Source of the DNA: Aliiglaciecola sp. 3_MG-2023
GTDB taxonomy: Bacteria > Pseudomonadota > Gammaproteobacteria > Enterobacterales > Alteromonadaceae
DNA length: 42,061 nt
Reading direction: 5' to 3'
Assembly (NCBI RefSeq): GCF_030548205.1
Contig: NZ_JAUORV010000008.1
Span: 173,792-215,852, forward strand
Positions 36,689 through 42,061 of this stretch are shown here, one piece after another. The position numbers were made by a program, and so were the translations under genes. The notes beneath the pieces are model-generated. The model was not told where the DNA came from. It worked only from the letters and a program-made list of their open reading frames with translations, and did not search any database. The stretch's first letter is position 1; every line of letters starts with the position of its first letter.

Positions 36689-38093
36689 TATGAAACATAC
36701 ACTATTAATACTTTTAGTTACTTTTATTATAACAGGGTGTTCCGTAAAAGGAGACAGTCCAAATATTGTAAAAGGAGACAGGCCAAATATTTTATTGATC
36801 ATGGCTGATGATATAGGGATAGAAGGTTTTGGGAGTTATGGCGGAACAGATTATAAAACCCCCCATATTGATAAATTAGCTGCTGAGGGTATCCGGTATA
36901 CACATGCTTATTCACAACCCTTGTGTACACCCACCCGGATACAAATTATGACGGGAAAATATAATCACAGGAATTGGCAGTATTTCGGGATATTACCTAA
37001 AGGTGAGAAAACATTTGGACATTTGATGAGTGACCTAGGTTATAAAACACTATTGGCAGGAAAATGGCAATTGACCTCTTACGATCCGCTGGATTTTCCA
37101 AATGCTGAAAAAAGAAGAGGTACGGGGACACATCCTAGAGATGCAGGGTTTGACGAATACTCTTTATATCATTCCGAAGAAACCGAAGACAAAGGATCCA
37201 GGTATGCTGACCCTACTTATATGAGAAATGGTGAATTAATAAAAGAAGTGAAAGGAGAATACGGCGATGATATTACTGTTGACTATATATTAGATTTTAT
37301 GAAACGAAACAAAGAAGAGGATATGTTTGTTTATTATCCGCTAGCCCTTCCTCATAGACCCATGGTGCCTACTCCTGATTCTAAAGATTGGTCAGACCCA
37401 GCAAAAAGAATTGGTATTGAAGACCCAAAGTATTTTCCTGATATGGTCCAGTATATGGACAAACTTGTGGGGAGATTAGTATCCGGGCTTGAAGATTTGG
37501 GACTAAGAGACAATACCATTATCCTTTTTTATTCTGATAATGGGACTGATGAATTAATTACCTCCACAATGAATGGAAAAAAAATTACTGGTGGAAAGGC
37601 TGCCCCTACTCAAACCGGTATCAGAGTACCACTGATTATTAATTGCCCGGATATGATTAAGCCAAGTATCAACTCAGATTTGATTGATGCTACTGATTTT
37701 TTACCTACACTCGCAGAATTAACGGGCGGGAAAGTCCCTTCCAGCTGGGAGCCTGATGGTATCAGTTTTGCACCCGGCATTTTGGGGAAACAAGGCGAAA
37801 AACGAGATTCGGCTTTTTTCTGGTATGATCCAAGACCAGGCTGGGGGAAGGATAAGTTTGAACGACATATTTTTGCCCTTGATCATGAATATAAATTATT
37901 CTCTGATGGTCGGTTATATAGTATTGATGGTGTAGAGATGAAGGAAAAACTGATAAAGCTATCTGAATACACGGAAAAAGAGATTGAAGCAAAAAATAAA
38001 CTAGAGAAAGTTATCGCGAAAATGATGAGTGGAAAGAAATCCCATGCTGCTTTAAATGAAGTAGATGGATTTGGCAACCCTGTTAAAAAATAG
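36672..38093 (+). CDS. S1-family sulfatase, lipoprotein
   Basis: 473 residues; GGAG at 36661-36664 supports ATG 36672, with 36690 as an alternative. A lipoprotein signal ends in the lipobox ITGC (C23). DD ligands lie in MADDIG, the formylglycine motif is C85-T-P-T-R, then AGKWQLTSYDP and FYSDNGTDE. A 24-bp tandem duplication adds eight residues just after the lipobox. The protein resembles sulfatases common in Bacteroidetes and Planctomycetes (impression only). It is membrane-anchored and would desulfate carbohydrates; the substrate is not determinable. Confidence 0.87.
   Translation: MPQKNNMKHTLLILLVTFIITGCSVKGDSPNIVKGDRPNILLIMADDIGIEGFGSYGGTDYKTPHIDKLAAEGIRYTHAYSQPLCTPTRIQIMTGKYNHRNWQYFGILPKGEKTFGHLMSDLGYKTLLAGKWQLTSYDPLDFPNAEKRRGTGTHPRDAGFDEYSLYHSEETEDKGSRYADPTYMRNGELIKEVKGEYGDDITVDYILDFMKRNKEEDMFVYYPLALPHRPMVPTPDSKDWSDPAKRIGIEDPKYFPDMVQYMDKLVGRLVSGLEDLGLRDNTIILFYSDNGTDELITSTMNGKKITGGKAAPTQTGIRVPLIINCPDMIKPSINSDLIDATDFLPTLAELTGGKVPSSWEPDGISFAPGILGKQGEKRDSAFFWYDPRPGWGKDKFERHIFALDHEYKLFSDGRLYSIDGVEMKEKLIKLSEYTEKEIEAKNKLEKVIAKMMSGKKSHAALNEVDGFGNPVKK
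36744..36791 (+). repeat. Tandem 24-bp duplication in the sulfatase gene
   Basis: Units 36744-36767 and 36768-36791 differ at one position (AGTCC versus AGGCC). They encode VKGDSPNI and VKGDRPNI, keeping the frame. They lengthen the linker between the lipid-anchored Cys and the catalytic domain. Confidence 0.9.
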
Positions 38094-38147
38094 CATAGGG
38101 TTTTTCTGGCAGGCCTGATTTAACAGAACCCTTCTTTAGGAATATTC

Positions 38148-38181
38148 AGCTCTCAGGTTAATTATAATTAACCTGAGAGCT
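38148..38181. terminator. 34-bp perfect palindrome after the sulfatase
   Basis: AGCTCTCAGGTTAATTA (38148-38164) is followed directly by its exact reverse complement (38165-38181). It is 55 bases past the sulfatase stop. No T-run follows, so it may be a bidirectional terminator or a transposon-related palindrome. Confidence 0.5.
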
Positions 38182-38331
38182 ACTTGGGACCGCCATCGAG
38201 CTAATTCTCTTTGGTGGCCAGCCTGTGTAAAAATTCATCGTTGCATGTATAGATTTAAAAGTACGTTCTATCTCTAAGTTTGTTTATATTTGATTAGGTC
38301 TGTATTTATGGTTCTGTCGCAAATAGATGTG

Positions 38332-38358
38332 TTGGGGACTTTTTGTCCCCAATTTTTC
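38332..38358 (+). terminator. Rho-independent terminator
   Basis: TTGGGGAC (38332-38339), loop TTTTT, GTCCCCAA (38345-38352), then TTTTTCT. It is 239 bases after the sulfatase stop; with the palindrome at 38148 it closes the plus-strand transcription unit. The rest of 38094-38423 holds no gene. Confidence 0.7.
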
Positions 38359-38423
38359 TAGGTAATGTCGATACCAAATTATTTAAGTAAGGAGATAATT
38401 TGATTTATTTTCTATTCTGAATG

Positions 38424-38860
38424 TTAAATGCCTGCATTCTCAGTTCGTCCTTTTAGAGATTTATTCATTAACTTAAATCCTGCTCTTGTATCGTTATCAA
38501 GACCTTTCCAAAGTAATGGAGCTAGCAAGCCACTAAAGTTTTCTTTTTGTATAAGCAGACAGCCATCGTCTTTTGGCTCAATAATGAATATATGTTCCCC
38601 GTCAAAAATACCTGAAAATAAAAAACGCCCAAGCCAACTAAACTCCTTGTTTACAATAATTGATTTCACCGTAGGTTTAAAAATCATTCCTTTGCCATCT
38701 GGAGGTGCAATTAAGACCTCTAACTTTTCACCTACTTCCGTTCGCCCCTGAGCCTTTTTAATAAAAGGATTCCATTCAGAGTACTTTTGAAGGTCAGTAA
38801 TATTGCTCACACCTTTTCCGGGCTAGCTGATATCTAAATTTCAGTTTCCAATGTCTTCAT
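38424..38860 (-). pseudogene. SRPBCC-domain protein, inactivated near its start
   Basis: A readable part of 128 codons (GTG at 38810) carries YSEWNPFIKKAQG, LIAPPDGKGM, WLGRFLFSGIFDGEH and PLLWKGLDNDTRAGF, the usual body of SRPBCC/polyketide-cyclase-like proteins of about 150 residues. The native start is at 38860: MKTLETEI, a TAG stop, ISASPEKV, a TGA where Trp is expected, then a one-base shift into DLQKYSEW. Two stops and a frameshift in the first 25 codons make this a pseudogene. Confidence 0.75.
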
Positions 38861-39136
38861 GTTGCCTCCTGTTTATTTTGCGCATAAGCTTATTTTAAGT
38901 ATATAAGTTAATTTATATTTGTAATCAAATGCTTACCTTTAGTGTTAAATTAAATGTAGACGTAATGTATACATTTAAAATGGCAACGCGTGACCACTCG
39001 AAGCACTTCCAATCTGACAGTCAGTCATCACAATCAAAAGCGCAAGTTCGAGCAGTAGTCTCTTGTTATATTTTTTAGCTATTATTGGCAAATTTAGAGT
39101 GATGACTTTATAAGTGAGTAGCTTTCTTTTACTCAT
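38861..39136. promoter_or_regulatory. Intergenic region with an inverted repeat
   Basis: TTAAATGTA (38950-38958) and TACATTTAA (38970-38978) form a perfect 9-bp inverted repeat spaced by 11 bases; within it AATGTATACATT is a palindrome. It lies 90 bases before the SRPBCC pseudogene start and could be an old operator. Nothing else is seen here. Confidence 0.3.
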
Positions 39137-39790
39137 TTACATACTGCTCATATTTAGTTTGTCTATTTGTTTTATAAAGGCCGAATTACCAGTTTTTGCA
39201 TTTTGATTGTCAGCCCTTCGAAGTTGCCTGGCAACTCGAGTCTTGGCTTTGAATCCATATCTTGCGTTCGGAGAAGCACATGTCCACGCGTGACGCAGTT
39301 GATTTGCTATATGTGGATGTTCACGTGACAGGCTTGCTAATGGCTCTGCACATATCTCAAGCGTTAATGCATCGTGATCAGCAAGACTCCCAATAGCGGT
39401 ACGGCTTAGGTTATCTGAAAGGGTTTGCGTTTTACCAATATCGTGAAGCAAAGCGGCTGCTTTGACGATATCACATTCAATAGTGCCTCTAGTGAACTCT
39501 TTGGTAATTAAATTGACGACTGCAAAGCTGTGAGATAATAATCCTCCTAGCGAATTGTGATGAAATCTCAAGCTGGCCGGGTTTCTAACAAACGGCACCA
39601 TTACCTTACTTTGTAAAAGCACGCGCTCAATAAATTGACGTAAGGGACTAAAATCTATATTCGCTACACAATCAATTAACTGGGTTAAATCATTAGCATT
39701 TATTGCAGCAGAGTAGGGGATAAGACTTACCCGTCTTGTTTTTGCTGGAATGTCACTCACAGGATTTACCTCGTTGGTTTTTGATATCAT
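39137..39790 (-). CDS. HD-domain phosphohydrolase
   Basis: 217 residues. Residues about 75-180 form an HD domain: HHNSLGGLLSHS supplies the first His (H87) and ALLHDIGK the His-Asp pair (H116, D117); a later DHDALTLEI may supply further metal ligands. The pattern is closest to the YhaM/TraI_2-like HD group, which hydrolyses phosphodiester or nucleotide substrates. It starts 33 bases after the NTPase gene stop and is probably co-transcribed. GGAGG is only one base from the ATG, so the exact start is uncertain. Whether it works with the NTPase, for example in defence, is speculative. Confidence 0.7.
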   Translation of the reverse strand: MISKTNEVNPVSDIPAKTRRVSLIPYSAAINANDLTQLIDCVANIDFSPLRQFIERVLLQSKVMVPFVRNPASLRFHHNSLGGLLSHSFAVVNLITKEFTRGTIECDIVKAAALLHDIGKTQTLSDNLSRTAIGSLADHDALTLEICAEPLASLSREHPHIANQLRHAWTCASPNARYGFKAKTRVARQLRRADNQNAKTGNSAFIKQIDKLNMSSM

Positions 39791-39823
39791 ACCTCCAACA
39801 AAGTGTTTTGAATAATTAGACCA

Positions 39824-41449
39824 TTACACGCCTTTGGCGGAGAGCATAAGGCCCTCGACATGAAAGGATGCATACCACTCCTGAAATTGCTGGTGTTGAA
39901 ATGAAAGAGCACCATCGGTATCGGAGCGAATTAAGGTGTGCAGGTTTACGAACGCATTTAGGGCTGCTGCTGGTTCAATAGGTGATGCAAGCTGGCCTTG
40001 CTCGATCAGGCTGTCCGTTGCTGATTTGCATAGACTTCGAGCCCTAGATTCTGAAATGGCGGTTGTTATTTCGTAAGTTGCTTCTGCGGCAAGTTTGTAA
40101 AGGATGTCTCTATGAACACCCAAGAATATTTTTCTTAGCTCAGTTGCTTTTTCTGTGTCTTGCTCATGATTGTCTAAAAATAATCGTAATATTTCTTCTT
40201 TGTTAGTGGGAAGTGCTTCGCCAGATGTTTGTGATAATAACACTGTAAGATATAGGGGAATAGAAATAAGGTCCTTTATACCTGGCGTCCTCCATGCATG
40301 ATCAAGAAGGCGTTCGCCCTCATTACCGCGTAATGATACAGCCATTTCCTTTTGTTGATCTTCACTTAAAGCGTCTATTTTTACGATTGGCCCCGTAAGC
40401 GGGATATCCAGATCATTTTGGCGGGTACTCAGATTTATTCGAATACCCGGATAGTCTCGTCTTAGAGCTTTGATCTCATAAGAGACTCTTAGCTTTGCAC
40501 CTTCGTTGAGTTCGTTCCAACCATCTATAATTAAAGATAAACGACCGTTATGCGCCATAAGCGCAAAGTGCTCGGCCTTGAACCCCGCAAAAGCGCTTCG
40601 GCCGGATAAGGACTGAAAGAAACCTGTTGACTGGACAGCCCACTCGCTTAGCGAGATATACGCAGCAACATTCGCATTACTTTCTAGGATGCACTCGGTA
40701 AATTGATATAATGTTGTTGTCTTTCCTGTTCCTGGTGGGGCAATTACTATTATTTCGTTAAAGTTATTGTTTGCTTCCGCAAGACTTGAAGCACTAAATG
40801 ACCTTGCTTCATCTCCATTTACAAGTTTAAGTCCAAGAAGCACAGGATGCTTTGGCCATGATATTGCGCTCTTAAAGGCACATATATCATTTTTAGCAGC
40901 TTTGATTAGATTTAAAGTGCAGGATTCAATGTCATCTGTAGCAGGCAGGCCCAATCTTCTTGCAAAAGCTAAATCCGTAACGATGGAGAATGCTGGTGTT
41001 TTCAACTCATCAGAAAGCGCATATGCAATCGATTCAAAAGCTTGCTTTTCTGCATCAATCTTCCATGCGAGCAGTGTTTCTACCGTGAAGTGAGCATCAT
41101 CTACATCAACTAATCTTCCACATCCTGGGCATAACCATATGCCGTTTGATTCGTGCTTTCGTTCATCTGATGTTAGCGTTGTATCGTAACGAGGGCCTCG
41201 TTTAGATGCGGCTGTAATATGAGCGGCAGTGCCAACACGCATAAAGCCACTACCGTCTGCTTTCGCCCCAATTGTCGGTTTTCTACAATCAGGTTTAGAG
41301 CAAAGGTAGCGAACTTTCTTTGCCATGATTTCTTTTGTTTTCTCTGTAAAATCATCTCTGTTTGTCACAGTAGCTACCGACTTAATCTTATCAAACTCTT
41401 GGCTCCAATAGAAAAATTGGTCAAAGGCGTTAAAAATTGAATCTCCCAT
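39824..41449 (-). CDS. HNH-NACHT NTPase, putative STAND-type defence protein, C-terminally short
   Basis: 541 residues. Residues about 45-140 form an HNH-like zinc domain: C50/C55, GTAAHITAASKRGPRY, then NGIWLCPGC (C107, C110) and AWKIDAEKQ. Residues about 230-520 form a NACHT-type NTPase with Walker A APPGTGKTT (237-245) and Walker B LSLIIDGWNEL (304-314), ending in the FQHQQFQEWYASF winged-helix element. Such proteins normally continue with a large sensor region; here a TAA follows ten residues later. Known: HNH is a nuclease effector in bacterial NLR-like antiphage proteins. Inferred: a defence role, probably impaired or dependent on a partner. Confidence 0.72.
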   Translation of the reverse strand: MGDSIFNAFDQFFYWSQEFDKIKSVATVTNRDDFTEKTKEIMAKKVRYLCSKPDCRKPTIGAKADGSGFMRVGTAAHITAASKRGPRYDTTLTSDERKHESNGIWLCPGCGRLVDVDDAHFTVETLLAWKIDAEKQAFESIAYALSDELKTPAFSIVTDLAFARRLGLPATDDIESCTLNLIKAAKNDICAFKSAISWPKHPVLLGLKLVNGDEARSFSASSLAEANNNFNEIIVIAPPGTGKTTTLYQFTECILESNANVAAYISLSEWAVQSTGFFQSLSGRSAFAGFKAEHFALMAHNGRLSLIIDGWNELNEGAKLRVSYEIKALRRDYPGIRINLSTRQNDLDIPLTGPIVKIDALSEDQQKEMAVSLRGNEGERLLDHAWRTPGIKDLISIPLYLTVLLSQTSGEALPTNKEEILRLFLDNHEQDTEKATELRKIFLGVHRDILYKLAAEATYEITTAISESRARSLCKSATDSLIEQGQLASPIEPAAALNAFVNLHTLIRSDTDGALSFQHQQFQEWYASFHVEGLMLSAKGV

Positions 41450-41984
41450 CGCCTAAAACCTGCCTTTGAATGCTTATGCTTCGTTTTAACATCCTAGCAA
41501 TTCTATGGAACCACTTACTCAATTAATGTCCGCTTTGGGTCGATATTTGACCTAGATTGAGGTTATCAGACAATTTTTCGATTGTCTCTTTTTCGCTCTT
41601 TATTGTCTGCCGATATCTGAATCGATATATAATCTACTAGGCATCTTTGACTTTGACTTTTTGGGTTTATATTGGCAAGGAACTTCGTAGAGGGGCTTTC
41701 AGTATTAATCTTCTTAACCAGTGAATAAAGCAAACAGTTCACTCTGACTATCTTTGCGAATAAACTCAATTTTTGCGATTTTGCGTGTATATTAGTGTGC
41801 AAATTGGAAAGGGCTGAAAGGCTTTAATACAGTGGGGGGCGGAGATACTGGTTGTCGGATTTGCCACATTTTCGGCACGGATTCGGCACGGATTCGCCAC
41901 ACATTTTGACACCTAACCCGAATTCGCTCGAATAGCATTTGGAAATAAACGGGTAAAGTGTATATAAAACATGAAGATAAGAAG
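41450..41984. other. Gene-free stretch between NTPase gene and tRNA-Val
   Basis: No convincing gene. AGACAAT (41568-41574) and ATTGTCT (41581-41587) form a 7-bp hairpin followed by CTTTTT, a possible plus-strand terminator. Four 11-bp repeat units lie at 41860-41903. A 78-codon open frame on the minus strand (41566-41802) has no ribosome site or motif and is taken as chance. Confidence 0.5.
41860..41903. repeat. Four contiguous 11-bp repeats beside the attachment site
   Basis: TTTGCCACATT (41860-41870), TTCGGCACGGA (41871-41881), TTCGGCACGGA (41882-41892) and TTCGCCACACA (41893-41903). The inner two are identical and the outer two similar to each other; all share TT-G-CAC. One unit equals one helical turn. 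They sit about 80 bases inside the tRNA-side junction, where integrase arm or excision-factor sites are expected. Confidence 0.7.
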
Positions 41985-42060
41985 TGGTGGACGCTACTGG
42001 GCTTGAACCAGTGACCCTCGCCTTGTAAGGGCGATGCTCTCCCAACTGAGCTAAGCGTCC
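41985..42060 (-). tRNA. tRNA-Val: tRNA-Val (anticodon UAC)
   Basis: On the reverse strand a 76-base cloverleaf runs from 42060 to 41985. The acceptor stem GGACGCT pairs with AGCGTCC; the D-arm is GCTC...GAGC. The anticodon stem TCGCC/GGCGA encloses loop CTTACAA with anticodon TAC. The T-arm is ACTGG TTCAAGC CCAGT. Discriminator A and an encoded CCA follow. It decodes Val. Its 3' end is the right copy of the island repeat, so the gene is kept intact by the insertion. Confidence 0.95.
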
Positions 42061-42061
42061 A

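Larger units (their letters stand above)
5366..42008. mobile_element. Putative genomic island integrated at tRNA-Val(UAC)
   Basis: An exact 27-bp repeat of the tRNA-Val 3' end occurs at 5366-5392 and 41982-42008. The 36.6 kb between carries recombinase genes just inside the left copy, relics of at least four IS families, and an accessory catabolic, sulfatase and possible defence cargo. Genes left of 5366 look like ordinary chromosome. Seen: the repeats and the content. Known: many integrases use tRNA 3' ends and rebuild the tRNA. Inferred: the island boundary. The recombinases sit at the end away from the tRNA and look decayed, so the island is probably immobile now. Confidence 0.72.

Noticed and set aside
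38310-38324. GGTTCTGTCGCAAAT resembling an IS6-family terminal repeat
   Set aside because: Only one copy is seen, with no transposase beside it; it may be a solo end but cannot be supported.
41566-41802. 78-codon open frame on the minus strand before the tRNA
   Set aside because: No ribosome site, no motif, odd composition; overlaps a hairpin. Taken as chance.
41824-42045. 73-codon open frame across the tRNA-Val gene
   Set aside because: It reads through the tRNA and the 11-bp repeats; the tRNA structure is unambiguous.
1-42061. CRISPR array, rRNA genes or replication origin
   Set aside because: No spaced identical repeats, rRNA-like sequence or iteron/DnaA-box cluster was seen. The only short tandem repeats are the 11-bp and 24-bp sets listed.

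Overview
The window looks like a low-GC marine gammaproteobacterium, probably of the Alteromonadales (Alteromonas/Paraglaciecola type). The grounds are the rpsO, DUF3820 and Atm1-type ABC genes in the left flank, many TonB-receptor and sulfatase genes, and the AT-rich base composition. This is judged by eye; no database search was possible.

Layout. Positions 1-5365 are ordinary chromosome: a cut-off M28 peptidase, rpsO with its own promoter and terminator, a three-gene minus-strand run (Atm1-like ABC exporter, DUF3820 protein, small unknown protein), and a receiver-TPR protein whose phospho-acceptor Asp is Ser. At 5366-5392 there is an exact 27-bp copy of the 3' end of the tRNA-Val(UAC) gene that closes the window (41985-42060). 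The 36.6 kb between these copies reads as a genomic island integrated in tRNA-Val.

Island contents, left to right. (i) A multi-recombinase module (5629-11702) in which two tyrosine-recombinase domains are each split over two reading frames, so it is probably decayed. (ii) A relic zone with an IS6-family transposase pseudogene, small ORFs and a putative regulator with a strong operator-like dyad. (iii) A sugar-acid catabolic block (14240-24641): galactonate-dehydratase-like enolase, MFS transporter and KDPG/KDPGal aldolase; then a second operon with a putative 3,6-anhydrogalactonate cycloisomerase, Zn-dependent dehydrogenase, KduD-like SDR and aldehyde dehydrogenase; then KDGal kinase and a GntR/FCD regulator on the opposite strand. 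(iv) A TonB-dependent receptor and three S1-type sulfatases (27870, 30295 truncated, 36672), with an octaheme c-type cytochrome/TPR protein. (v) A tRNA-proximal end with an SRPBCC pseudogene, an HD-domain protein and an HNH-NACHT NTPase that looks like a truncated STAND defence protein.

The genes fit together as the sugar-processing half of a red-algal sulfated galactan (agar/porphyran or carrageenan) utilisation locus. The receptor imports oligosaccharides and the sulfatases remove sulfate. The aldehyde dehydrogenase and cycloisomerase open 3,6-anhydrogalactose. The two dehydrogenases epimerise the product towards 2-keto-3-deoxygluconate. The galactonate dehydratase, KDGal kinase and aldolase finish to pyruvate and glyceraldehyde-3-phosphate. 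No glycoside hydrolase is present in the window. A shared AATTGTGTG-type motif lies upstream of the first catabolic operon, of the receptor gene, and between the cytochrome and sulfatase genes, suggesting one regulon.

The island is heavily eroded: relics of IS6, IS3 (two), IS256 and IS66 elements, a regulator and a sulfatase truncated at the same point, and an SRPBCC gene with two stops and a frameshift. Nothing here is a demonstrably new system. The strongest leads are the island itself, the shared operators, the split recombinases and the HNH-NACHT gene.
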